Shown: positions 1 through 8,279 of the stretch, piece by piece
Position numbering within the stretch: position 1 is the stretch's first letter
Layout of the letters: each line of letters opens with the position of its first letter
Assembly: GCF_017942085.1 (NCBI RefSeq)
Contig: NZ_JAGKSP010000004.1
Coordinates: 370,775-434,774, forward strand
DNA: 64,000 nt
DNA from: Paenibacillus lignilyticus
GTDB lineage: Bacteria > Bacillota > Bacilli > Paenibacillales > Paenibacillaceae
Reading direction: 5' to 3'
Notes under the pieces: generated by a model
Database searches by the model: none
Told to the model about the DNA's origin: nothing
What the model saw: the letters and a program-made list of their open reading frames with translations, nothing else
Made by a program: the position numbers and the translations under genes

Positions 1-608
1 CCCAGTTCTACATCAGCCGTCCCTACCGGAAGCATGCTCAGCCGTTATTTAGCAGGGTACTCGAAGAGAACTCGCTGACAACGCTATTCGTTCCGACCTG
101 CGATGAACTGTTTTTAAGTCTGGCTATAGATAAGGATTTCAAGTTGAATAAACAAGCTTACTTCTTTCAAGACAGTCTGGCGGAGCTTTCGGAAAATCAG
201 GGGTCAGAGGATGATTCCTTCCGCCCCGCTGAACCGGGCGATTTACGGCAAATCGAGCAGGTTTGCGGCGATTTTCTCGATCACTATGAGCGGCGTATCC
301 ATAACGGGGAACTATTCGCTTATTATCGAGGTTCATTGCTGCTTGGCATCGGAGTTATGGAGCAATCCAAACTGATTGCAGGCGTGGCCAGCATTGGGAT
401 GATGACCAATGCGCTGTTTCGGAAGCAGGGGATTGGGAGGACCATCATACTGCACATGAAAAAATGGTGTTATGAGCACAATTTAACGCCTATATGCGGC
501 TGTTGGTATTATAATGAAGCTTCTAAATTAACATTGGAAAGCGCGGGGATGGTCACGAAGACCAGACTGCTGAATATCAAAGTCACTTCACCCAGCCGCT
601 CCGGATAA
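1..608 (+). CDS. GNAT family N-acetyltransferase (5' end outside window)
   Basis: The open frame enters from the left edge (first full codon at base 3) and stops at 606-608, so only the C-terminal ~200 residues are present. An internal TTG at 144 is not needed as a start, because the frame is open upstream of it and reads as sensible protein. The stretch RKQGIGRTIILHMKKW fits the acetyl-CoA-binding Q/RxxGxG/A loop of GNAT enzymes, and the following WYYNEASKLTLESAGM is the usual beta5-alpha4 region (N, S, G-M) of the fold. The family moves an acetyl group from acetyl-CoA to an amine; the substrate cannot be read from the sequence. A decayed DUF421 gene follows after 32 bases. Confidence 0.8.
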   Translation, partial: QFYISRPYRKHAQPLFSRVLEENSLTTLFVPTCDELFLSLAIDKDFKLNKQAYFFQDSLAELSENQGSEDDSFRPAEPGDLRQIEQVCGDFLDHYERRIHNGELFAYYRGSLLLGIGVMEQSKLIAGVASIGMMTNALFRKQGIGRTIILHMKKWCYEHNLTPICGCWYYNEASKLTLESAGMVTKTRLLNIKVTSPSRSG

Positions 609-640
609 GCAACTGACGTACGAGCAGCGGAAAAGTCCAT

Positions 641-1081
641 GTGTATGGATTTGCCAAAATGATGGGACAGCGTTCCATATCGCAGCTTCGGTTCCTTGAT
701 TTCATTATCGCGCTGACTCTCGGCAATATTATTGCCCATCCGCTGTCGGATGAGCATCTCGGGCTCAAGGGATCGATGATTACGACGATTTCGCTTGTGC
801 TGCTGTACTTAGCAGCGATCTGGCTTAGCTTGAAGGTGCCGCTGCTTAAACAATTTTTCGATCCGTCGGCGATTACCCTTATCCAGAATGGGAAGCTTGA
901 TTACCGGAATCTCTCGAAAGCGAAGCTCGCCATTGAATTCTTGTACGCAGAGTTACGCAAATCGAATGTGGAAGACATCACGAAAGTTGCTTTTGCTTCA
1001 TGGGAGCCGGGCGGTACGTTGTCCGTCTTCGTCCATGCAAGGACCATGTATGGCTGGAGACGGAAATTCAGCCCGTTTTAG
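641..1081 (+). pseudogene. DUF421/YetF-like membrane protein, apparently decayed
   Basis: The 146-residue frame from GTG 641 contains the typical family segment KMMGQRSISQL followed by DFIIALTLGNI, one further hydrophobic helix, and the start of the cytoplasmic domain (ITLIQNGKLDYRNLSK, then a W-E-P-G-G-T-L motif). Family members are usually above 200 residues and begin with an extra membrane helix. That helix is absent here, since an in-frame stop lies at 614-616, just behind the acetyltransferase stop at 608. The C-terminus ends early, and a frame +1 stretch (about 1045-1090, HVWLETEIQPVLVKN) looks like a continuation, which would imply a frameshift. No convincing ribosome binding site precedes 641. 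I infer a remnant; a short but functional variant is possible. Confidence 0.55.
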
Positions 1082-1301
1082 TGAAAAACGTGATTAGCAA
1101 CCGTAGACAGCAAACTGACCGTGCAGGTACACGTGGTGCGATAGGGCAGCAGGTTAGGCGAATCGTAAGACCAGGCTCGAACGATACCCGACCCGGTTCC
1201 GACCTTAGACTGGGGGAAAACTAAACCTCAGGCTGTTAAAGCCATCCTCGAATTCCCGTAATATGTTGGCATAACTCAAGATGCCAAAGGGGATTTGTTC
1301 G

Positions 1302-3404
1302 ATGTATGCTTTACTTTATGGGCTGGATGCCCTCGCTACGGTATTACTGGTAGTCTTCGGCTGGATGGCCGGAGGCAAAGCAGGCCGACTTGTTTACAGC
1401 TCGTCGTACAAGAAGCTGAAACATAAATCAAGAACCATTATGGTGTTGTTCAGTCTATCTGTGCTGGCGTTCGCAGGTAAAATCTTCATTGCGCAGCAGA
1501 TCTACACAAAATTTGGCTGGCTATTCTCGCAAGATCGCATTCTCCTCCAGCTTCCGCCTCTTCTGATGGCAGTGCTGGCAAGCGTTGTCTACGGCATTCC
1601 ACGAATCGTCCGCATCTTGCGGTTGTCGGCCGAGAATCAAGATACGCCCCTCGATGCGGCAGCCTATCGTCTGGCAGGCGACTCCTCTCTGATCATTCCG
1701 TTCAAAGCAATCAAATACACCGCATTGGCAAGTTTGTTTTTCTATTTCGTTCCGGTTGTCCCGATTAGATGGTTGGACGCGGCGGCGGTTCTACTCGTAC
1801 TGCTGGTGTTCATCACGATTATGGTTTACCGTGTGCTTAATCGCAGCAAGAGCATTCATCAACATGAGAATTGGGTTCCTCTGGGACGTAAGCTGCGTGT
1901 GGCCAAAGGAGTTGCCGAAATCCTGATCATGATGCTGATCGTCGTCGGTGGCTGGATGTATGAAAGGAATGTAAGCCGTCTCCCGGAAACGATGAGCATG
2001 ATGACCGGATCAGCCGATTTCGGCGGAGGTAGTGGAAGTGCGAACGCTCATCAGCATGCTGTAACTACGGGCGGGAAAGCCGATGTCAGCGTGGAGACGT
2101 TAACCGGCCCCGAAGAGGGAGAACCGGATCGCCGATTCACGCTGACGGCAGAGAAGAAGCTGGTTCGAAGCAGCTCGGGCAAAATGGTGGAGGCATGGAC
2201 GTATAACGGTCAAATTCCCGGACCGGAGCTGCGGATGCGGCAAGGGGAACTGATCGAAGTTACATTGATCAATAACAACGTTGATGTAGGCGTTACGTTA
2301 CACTGGCATGGCCTGGATGTTCCCAATGCGGAGGATGGCGTCGCAGGCGCGACCCAGAATGCGGTCATGCCGGGGCAGATGCATACGTATCGATTCATCG
2401 CGGAACAAACCGGTACCTTCTGGTACCATTCTCACCAAGACTCAGCCGAGGCGGTGAAGAAAGGGTTGTTCGGTGCATTAGTGGTGGAGGATCCTGCTGA
2501 TGCTGCAACTAAGTATGGAATTGATCGGACGATCTTGACCTATTCGTTAAAGAATAGCGGATTCTCCTTTGGCGAAGGGGCGGATGCGAAGCTCCTCGAA
2601 CATGTGCAGGCTGATCCGGGCACGCCGGTGCGGCTGCGCCTGATTAATACCGAGAACTGGGTGCAGCGCGCATTCACCGTTGTAGGCGTTCCTTTTCAAG
2701 TAGCGGCGATCGATGGTACGGAACTAAACGGACCAACGGATTTGAGCAGCAATACGCGGCTTGAAGTAACGACATGCGGCCGGTATGACGTGACCTTCGT
2801 AATGCCGGAGACGCCGGTCTTTATTAACATCGGCGATGATGCTAAGAAAGGCATTCTCTTTAGCCAGAAGGGCAATGGCGAACCTCTTGATTTGCCAGAG
2901 AGCATTACGATATTCGATCCTTCCGTTTACGGAACACCGGAAGTGCTGCCATTTGGTTTAGACAGTCGCTTCGACAGAGAGTTTCTGATGGTCCTGGATA
3001 ATCAATTCAGTTTCTATAACGGCAGCTTCGGCGCCTTGTACACCATCAATGGCAAGCTGTTCCCGAATACGCCGATGTACATGGTTAAACAGGGGGATTT
3101 GGTCAAAACAACCATTGTTAACCGCGGCATGGTCGAGCATCCCATGCATTTGCACGGTCATCATATGCTGGTATTGAGCCGTAACGGCAAGTCGGTAAGC
3201 GGCAGTCCGTGGTGGTCCGATACGCTGTATGTCGGCCCGGGCGAGCGATATGAGGTTGCGTTTCTAGCGGATAATCCAGGGATATGGATGGATCATTGTC
3301 ACAATCTGGATCACGCCAAGGTTGGCATGTCGATGCATCTCGCCTATGAAGGGATTACGACACCCTTTGCACTTGGGACGGAATCGCATAATCACCCCGA
3401 ATAG
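1302..3404 (+). CDS. Multicopper oxidase with N-terminal membrane domain
   Basis: The start is placed at ATG 1302 because AAAGGGG (1286-1292) sits 9 nt ahead of it; ATG 1281 in the same frame would place that site inside the gene. The first ~225 of 700 residues form about six hydrophobic segments, followed by three-cupredoxin-type sequence outside the membrane. All four copper motifs are present: HWHG (from residue 334), WYHSH (374-378), HPMHLHGHH (from 613) and HCHNLDHAKVGM (from 665), where the HCH and the final H/M supply type 1/type 3 ligands. The family oxidises metal ions such as Cu(I) or Mn(II), or phenolics, with reduction of O2 to water. A copper or metal detoxification role is an inference. 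The fused membrane anchor replaces the more usual signal peptide. Confidence 0.9.
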   Translation: MYALLYGLDALATVLLVVFGWMAGGKAGRLVYSSSYKKLKHKSRTIMVLFSLSVLAFAGKIFIAQQIYTKFGWLFSQDRILLQLPPLLMAVLASVVYGIPRIVRILRLSAENQDTPLDAAAYRLAGDSSLIIPFKAIKYTALASLFFYFVPVVPIRWLDAAAVLLVLLVFITIMVYRVLNRSKSIHQHENWVPLGRKLRVAKGVAEILIMMLIVVGGWMYERNVSRLPETMSMMTGSADFGGGSGSANAHQHAVTTGGKADVSVETLTGPEEGEPDRRFTLTAEKKLVRSSSGKMVEAWTYNGQIPGPELRMRQGELIEVTLINNNVDVGVTLHWHGLDVPNAEDGVAGATQNAVMPGQMHTYRFIAEQTGTFWYHSHQDSAEAVKKGLFGALVVEDPADAATKYGIDRTILTYSLKNSGFSFGEGADAKLLEHVQADPGTPVRLRLINTENWVQRAFTVVGVPFQVAAIDGTELNGPTDLSSNTRLEVTTCGRYDVTFVMPETPVFINIGDDAKKGILFSQKGNGEPLDLPESITIFDPSVYGTPEVLPFGLDSRFDREFLMVLDNQFSFYNGSFGALYTINGKLFPNTPMYMVKQGDLVKTTIVNRGMVEHPMHLHGHHMLVLSRNGKSVSGSPWWSDTLYVGPGERYEVAFLADNPGIWMDHCHNLDHAKVGMSMHLAYEGITTPFALGTESHNHPE

Positions 3405-3417
3405 GATGGATTCAACC

Positions 3418-3445
3418 GTCAGTTGAATTGACGCGTTCAACTGAC
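3418..3445. promoter_or_regulatory. Perfect 10-nt inverted repeat between oxidase and XRE gene
   Basis: GTCAGTTGAA, 8 nt, then TTCAACTGAC. The repeat lies between the oxidase stop (3404) and the XRE regulator start (3531). No T-run follows, so it is a poor intrinsic terminator. It could be an operator for the neighbouring HTH protein or simply an mRNA 3' hairpin. Confidence 0.4.
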
Positions 3446-3530
3446 TATTGATAGAGTAGAGCCACCGAGCGTGCTATGCTGATTGCAGGCAGTGCGCACT
3501 GTACAATCGAATAAGCGGAGGCGTTCTACA

Positions 3531-4481
3531 ATGGAAATGCGTAAGATCGGTGCTTTCATCTCCAGTCTAAGAAAAGAAAAAGGGATGACGCAGGCGGAAT
3601 TCGCCGAGCGTTTGGGAATAAGTCATCAAGCCGTATCAAAGTGGGAGCGCGGCGAGTCGCTGCCTGATATCGGGATGCTGCCGGCGATCAGCCGGTTGCT
3701 CGAAACGTCCATTGATGAGCTGCTGGCCGGTGAAAGCCGGATTGTGCTTGCGCAGGAAACAGCATCCGCGCAGGCTGCTGCAGGTGAAGAGCTTCGCAGT
3801 ATCGAGAAAACTCAGGAAATAGAAGGATCAGATGAAGAAGTAGAAGATAGTGAGCCTGCCGAAGCTCAGGACGAAGAGCAGGACGAAGAGCAGGAGTATG
3901 GTTCGGACGCATCCGATGATGATGATGATGGCTCGCATCCGAGTTTGCACGCGATTTTGCAGCTTGCACCGTTTCTGGGGAGCGACACGATTGATGAGAT
4001 GCTCCGTTACGTAGAGGAAGGTCGTCTGAGCGCCGACGCCATTCAGGGCTTGGCACCTTTTATAAGCAAAGGCTCATTAGCCCGTTTGGTGGATAAGGCC
4101 ATTGTCGGAACGTTCGACATGCGGCAGCTCGTAGGACTCGCACCTTTCCTGGACACCGAACAAATCGACCGGCTTGTCCGGCAAGCCGAGGAAGGCACGG
4201 TCGATTGGGATATCGTTCAAGCGTTGGCGCCTTTTATTAGCCGGGATACGCTGGACCGATTAGTTGATCGCATTGCCGACGGTGGCATCGATGCCGGCCG
4301 AATTGTTGGACTCGCCCCGTTCCTATCGAAGGGGAGTATGGAGAAGCTGCTGTTGCATGTGGAGTCCGGATTCCTGGGTGCCGATATTCTCTCCGCTATA
4401 GCGCCATTCATTCATAAAGATGCGCTGGAGAGACTGGTCCGAGGCATGCTGGAGAAGACGCTGACGCGTTCAGCCGAATAA
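3531..4481 (+). CDS. XRE-family regulator with six 29-residue C-terminal repeats
   Basis: The ATG at 3531 is chosen because GGAGGC (3517-3522) sits 8 nt upstream. Residues ~6-60 are a Cro/CI-type helix-turn-helix (MTQAEFAERLGISHQAVSKW). Residues ~95-138 are a very acidic, low-complexity linker with runs of E and D. From residue ~139 to 310 the sequence is a tandem array in which the tetrad LAPF (last copy IAPF) recurs at residues 145, 174, 203, 232, 261 and 290, an exact 29-residue period. Each unit reads roughly LAPFxSxxxLDRLVxxAxxGxxDxxxIxx, which predicts a two-helix solenoid. I do not recognise this repeat as a named family. The protein probably binds DNA and uses the solenoid for ligand or protein contact; no target is known. 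Confidence 0.75.
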   Translation: MEMRKIGAFISSLRKEKGMTQAEFAERLGISHQAVSKWERGESLPDIGMLPAISRLLETSIDELLAGESRIVLAQETASAQAAAGEELRSIEKTQEIEGSDEEVEDSEPAEAQDEEQDEEQEYGSDASDDDDDGSHPSLHAILQLAPFLGSDTIDEMLRYVEEGRLSADAIQGLAPFISKGSLARLVDKAIVGTFDMRQLVGLAPFLDTEQIDRLVRQAEEGTVDWDIVQALAPFISRDTLDRLVDRIADGGIDAGRIVGLAPFLSKGSMEKLLLHVESGFLGADILSAIAPFIHKDALERLVRGMLEKTLTRSAE

Positions 4482-4515
4482 GGGGATGGTCATCTGCCAT
4501 TCTGCGAAATTAATT

Positions 4516-4550
4516 AGCCAGGGCTCCTTACGACGGAGTCCTGGCTTTTT
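4516..4550 (+). terminator. Rho-independent terminator after XRE gene
   Basis: AGCCAGGGCTCC pairs with GGAGTCCTGGCT around a 7-nt loop and is followed by TTTTT. It separates the XRE gene from the sugar-acid module. Confidence 0.85.
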
Positions 4551-4625
4551 CAAGTGAGAAGGTTTACTTGTATCCAGTGTAGAAGATGAAGGAGTACGGA
4601 TCTTGAATAACGGAGGAGAAGAAAC

Positions 4626-5465
4626 ATGAATATCCCTAACGTACGTACAGGTGAGGCGCTAATTCGGGAGATTGACGAAACCCGTGTTCCATACGGCATG
4701 CTCGCCATTTGGTTTCTTGGGCAGGTCAGTGTCATTGTCAAAGGGGGCGATAAGATCGTTTATATCGATCCGTATTTGGCTGATTCTCCATATCGGCGGT
4801 TTCAGCCGCCCCTTCGCCCGGAGGAGGCGGCGAACGCCGACTGCGTGCTTATAACACACGATCATATCGATCATTTGGATCCGGATACGATACCCGGGAT
4901 GGCGAAGAACCGCAGCGATACGGTATATGTGGCGCCGGGATACTGCCTCGATGCACTCGCTGAATTCGGCGTGTCACCGGAGCGGCGTATTCATGCGATA
5001 ACAGGCGAATGGCGGGAGCTCAAAGGTTTTCGCTACAAACCGATTCCGGCGGCTCATGAAGAATTGGAGTACGATTCCGCGCTTGATCACCGGTTCGTCG
5101 GCTATGTGCTGAACTTAAACGGGGTGACGTTTTATCATGCGGGCGATACGACGGTTTATCCCGGACTCGTTGATACCGTGAAAGCAGAAAACGTCGACTG
5201 CGCGCTTCTGCCGATTAACGGACGCGATCCGTTCCGGCTCGCGCGTAATATCGTCGGCAACATGAACTTCCGCGAGGCTGCCGAGTTTGCGGTCGCGGCC
5301 GGGATCGATACCGTTATTCCGGCGCATTACGACATGTTCGAGGGGAACACGGAGCATCCGGGACATTTCATCGACTATTTGCACGAGAATTTCCCTACTC
5401 AGAAGAGTCATGTAATGGCGCGATTTGAGAGGTATGTGTACGTGTCCGGCCGCGCGTTGAAATAA
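4626..5465 (+). CDS. MBL-fold metallo-hydrolase, UlaG-like
   Basis: The 279-residue protein has a metallo-beta-lactamase fold. The metal motif HDHIDH is at residues 78-83, a second metal-site segment is FYHAGDTTVYPG (about 169-180), and a late histidine lies in PAHYDMFEG. This arrangement is that of UlaG (L-ascorbate-6-phosphate lactonase) and UPF0173-type hydrolases, which open cyclic esters or phosphoester substrates using Mn/Zn in the cytoplasm. A strong GGAGGAG (4612-4618) precedes the ATG. The next gene encodes a UlaD-like decarboxylase fold and the third an isomerase-dehydrogenase, so hydrolysis of a sugar lactone is the most sensible role. That role is inferred from context. Confidence 0.82.
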   Translation: MNIPNVRTGEALIREIDETRVPYGMLAIWFLGQVSVIVKGGDKIVYIDPYLADSPYRRFQPPLRPEEAANADCVLITHDHIDHLDPDTIPGMAKNRSDTVYVAPGYCLDALAEFGVSPERRIHAITGEWRELKGFRYKPIPAAHEELEYDSALDHRFVGYVLNLNGVTFYHAGDTTVYPGLVDTVKAENVDCALLPINGRDPFRLARNIVGNMNFREAAEFAVAAGIDTVIPAHYDMFEGNTEHPGHFIDYLHENFPTQKSHVMARFERYVYVSGRALK

Positions 5466-5546
5466 CAAACAAGGGGAATTCATACGGAAAGAGCAGCGTT
5501 CCCATTTATAGGCAGTTACACGATAGAAGGGGAGGATACGACTATC

Positions 5547-6233
5547 ATGGAGCCGATCGTACAAATTTCACTGGATTTGACTACCATCAAGGAAGCATTG
5601 GCAATGGCCGAGATTGCCGTAGAAGCAGGCGTGGATTGGATTGAAGCAGGGACGCCGCTGTTGCTTGGGGAGGGTCTTCATGCAGTTGCGGCAATACGCC
5701 AAGCTTTCCCGGATCACCCGATCGTGGCCGATCTGAAAACGATGGATGGCGGCTATCTTGAAGCCGAAATGATGGCAAAAGCCGGAGCTACTCACGTAGT
5801 CGTCATGGGCGTGGCTCATCCGGCGACGATTCGTGCCGTTGTTAAGGCAGCCCGCGATTACGGTATCCAGGTAATGGGCGATATTATGGCTTCTCCGGAT
5901 CCTGTGGCATGCGCGACAATGTTGGAAGAAAATGGGGTCGACTTCATTATCGTCCATACCGGTTTCGATGAGCGCGGCGAAGATAAGGAACGTACGCCGT
6001 ACGATCATCTGGCTGCCGTAGTCGAAGCGGTGAAGGTACCTGTACAGGCGGTTGGCGGACTTACGATCGACCAAGCCGCCGACATGCCGAAGAATGGCGC
6101 CCCGCTGGTCGTAATCGGCGCTCCCCTCGTCATCGATAAGCAAGAGTTCAAACCAAGCCAAGACCGTGAGCAGTTGAAAGGGATCTTGCAGCAATTCGTG
6201 TCCCGCGTCAAAGCGAATCGGATGGAGGGGTGA
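5547..6233 (+). CDS. HUMPS/OMPDC-family synthase or decarboxylase (HPS/KGPDC-like)
   Basis: The 228-residue TIM-barrel protein carries the DLKTMDGG motif (residues 62-69) of the orotidine-monophosphate decarboxylase suprafamily; aspartates 62 and 67 and lysine 64 are the usual metal/catalytic residues. Related enzymes are 3-hexulose-6-phosphate synthase and 3-keto-L-gulonate-6-phosphate decarboxylase (UlaD). There is no 6-phospho-3-hexuloisomerase beside it, and a UlaG-like hydrolase lies 81 bases upstream, so a decarboxylase in sugar-acid breakdown fits better than formaldehyde fixation. The phosphate-binding end (VQAVGGLT and later VIGAPLV) is present. The gene stops 4 bases before the next start, pointing to one operon. 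Confidence 0.78.
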   Translation: MEPIVQISLDLTTIKEALAMAEIAVEAGVDWIEAGTPLLLGEGLHAVAAIRQAFPDHPIVADLKTMDGGYLEAEMMAKAGATHVVVMGVAHPATIRAVVKAARDYGIQVMGDIMASPDPVACATMLEENGVDFIIVHTGFDERGEDKERTPYDHLAAVVEAVKVPVQAVGGLTIDQAADMPKNGAPLVVIGAPLVIDKQEFKPSQDREQLKGILQQFVSRVKANRMEG

Positions 6234-6237
6234 GGCG

Positions 6238-8256
6238 ATGACAACGACAGCCCGAGTAGCGCTTTTTCCGAAAGGATTTATGAATGAGTTGTCGGATGGC
6301 ACGATGAGTTTATGGGAATGGATCGAGATAGCCGGAACGCTCGGTGCAGATGGGCTGGAGATGTATCCGCGTTTTCTGGAAAGCACGGAGCCGTCCTACC
6401 TTCTAGCTGTTCGAGAGGCGTGCGACAAAGTGCGTTTAGCCATCCCGATGATGTGCTCGTCACCGGATTTCACGCAACCGGATCCTGCGTTAAGAAGAGA
6501 AGAAATTCAGCATATCAAGACGATGATCGATGTCATGGCGATACTCGGTCCGGAAGATTTCAGAAGCTGCAGAGTGCTGTCCGGACAAAGGCGGATTGAA
6601 GTTTCCAGGGAAGACGGCATTCGCTGGACCGTGGAATGCATTCAAGAGCTGCTCGAGTATGCCGCCGAGAAGAAGGTTGTCCTGGTGATGGAGAACCACT
6701 ATAAGGACGGTTACTGGACAGCGCCTGAATTCGCTTTGCCATGCGATATTTATTTAGAGATCATTAGTCAGATCGAATCGCCTTGGTTCGGAGTGAATTA
6801 TGATCCTTCCAATGCCATCGTTGCCGGCTATGAGCCCATTCGATTGTTAGAGCAGGTCAGATCCAGAGTGATAACGATGCATGCCAGCGACCGCTATTTA
6901 AAAGAAGGCTATTCGATGGATGACATTCGGGAGTTTATGGACCAAGGCTACTCCCATGCACTCGAGCATGGCGTCATTGGCAAGGGCATGAATGATTACG
7001 GCATGATCTTCAGGATTCTTCAAGAAGAGAAGTTCGCCGGCTGGATCTCCATCGAAGATGGCGTGAACGGGCTGGAAGAGCTGGAGGAATCCGTTCATTT
7101 CATTAAAAATCAAATTAAGCGGTATTTAAGCTATTCTGAAGTGATGAAAGCGATTGTATTGAAAAATGCCAATTCTGAATCAGCGGCAGTCACGTTATCG
7201 GAAAAACCTCGCCCGGAATTGAAGGCCGATCACGAAGTATTAATCAAAGTGATTAGCGTCGGACTCGATGGTACCGACAAAGAGATCATCATGCATCGTT
7301 ACGGCGTGCCGCCGGAGGGAGAGGAAGACCTGATCATTGGCCACGAGCTGATCGGTGTAGTGGAACAAGCCGGAGCCGCTTCCGGATTTAACGTTGGAGA
7401 CGCTGTCACCGTGTTGGTAAGGAGGCCATGCCCGGAACCGGATTGTCAGAATTGCCGCGCAGACCGATCTGACTATTGCCAGAGCGGAAACTACATCGAA
7501 AGGGGCATCAAGGGTTCTCACGGATTCATGTGCGAATACGTGGTTGAGGATGCCGACTATGTCGTAAAAGTTCCGGATGGGATGAGCCATTTGGGCGTAT
7601 GGGTAGAGCCGCAAAGCATATTCGAGAAACTATGGTCGACAATCGCCCATTTCCAGCAAAGATTCGTTTGGAAGCCTAAGCGGGCATTGGTGCTGGGTTC
7701 CGGTCCGATGGGCTTGCTGTCCGCCTTGTCGCTCCGGACCATGGGCATTGAAACGCATGTGTGGTCACTGCATGCAGTGGACAGTCTGCAAGCGAACGTG
7801 TTGTCCAAGATCGGCTCTCAATTCCAGAGCGCGTATAACGACTCTTCGGTTGGTGCCGCCGAGCATGGACTTGCAAGGCACTATGGCAGCAAACGAAAAC
7901 TGAATTTTGATATCGTGCTGGAGTGCACCGGATTCACCCCTCTGCTTGTTGAAGCGGCTCACTTGCTTAACCGAAACGGAATTATCGGGTTGCTCGGTAT
8001 TTCTTCGACGAACCGCCACATCGAGGTGCCGATGGATCAGATTAACCAGCATTTCGTCATCGGCAATCAATGCATGGTAGGTTCGGTTAATGCCTCCAAA
8101 CCGGATTTCATCCGTGCGATCGATCGGATTGGGCAAGTAGAGCGCTGCTATCCGGGTACGTTGAGCAGCCTGATCACAGATGAATTTACTCCTGAACAAG
8201 TGGCTTCCGTTCGATTCGATCGAATTGGCATCAAAGGGGTCGTACGAATGAGCTAA
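6238..8256 (+). CDS. Fusion: sugar isomerase/epimerase (N) with zinc dehydrogenase (C)
   Basis: One uninterrupted 672-residue frame. Residues 1-~300 are a xylose-isomerase-like TIM barrel (AP endonuclease family 2), with VMENHYKDG, NYDPSNA, MHASDRY and WISIEDG as likely metal-site segments. Residues ~303-672 are a medium-chain zinc dehydrogenase of the glucose-1-dehydrogenase type: GHE at 368-370, a structural-zinc cysteine set C398, C403, C406 and C414, and the nucleotide-binding LGSGPMG from 486. A methionine at 303 (base 7144) is where a free dehydrogenase would begin, but it has no ribosome binding site, so fusion is real in this sequence. GGAGGGGTGAGG precedes the ATG at 6238. I infer an oxidoreductase and an isomerase acting on one sugar in successive steps; substrate unknown. 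Confidence 0.82.
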   Translation: MTTTARVALFPKGFMNELSDGTMSLWEWIEIAGTLGADGLEMYPRFLESTEPSYLLAVREACDKVRLAIPMMCSSPDFTQPDPALRREEIQHIKTMIDVMAILGPEDFRSCRVLSGQRRIEVSREDGIRWTVECIQELLEYAAEKKVVLVMENHYKDGYWTAPEFALPCDIYLEIISQIESPWFGVNYDPSNAIVAGYEPIRLLEQVRSRVITMHASDRYLKEGYSMDDIREFMDQGYSHALEHGVIGKGMNDYGMIFRILQEEKFAGWISIEDGVNGLEELEESVHFIKNQIKRYLSYSEVMKAIVLKNANSESAAVTLSEKPRPELKADHEVLIKVISVGLDGTDKEIIMHRYGVPPEGEEDLIIGHELIGVVEQAGAASGFNVGDAVTVLVRRPCPEPDCQNCRADRSDYCQSGNYIERGIKGSHGFMCEYVVEDADYVVKVPDGMSHLGVWVEPQSIFEKLWSTIAHFQQRFVWKPKRALVLGSGPMGLLSALSLRTMGIETHVWSLHAVDSLQANVLSKIGSQFQSAYNDSSVGAAEHGLARHYGSKRKLNFDIVLECTGFTPLLVEAAHLLNRNGIIGLLGISSTNRHIEVPMDQINQHFVIGNQCMVGSVNASKPDFIRAIDRIGQVERCYPGTLSSLITDEFTPEQVASVRFDRIGIKGVVRMS

Positions 8257-8279
8257 TCCCTGCGGAAGGGAGCACCCTC

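Noticed and set aside
5568..6386. Long minus-strand frame of 272 codons
   Set aside because: It is the shadow of the HUMPS-family gene on the other strand and has no recognisable domain.
7144..8256. Separate dehydrogenase gene starting at the methionine at base 7144
   Set aside because: No ribosome binding site precedes it and the frame is continuous with the isomerase.
8257..8279. Terminator between the fusion gene and the AraC gene
   Set aside because: Only a short GGG-AGCA-CCC hairpin is found, with no T-run of useful length.
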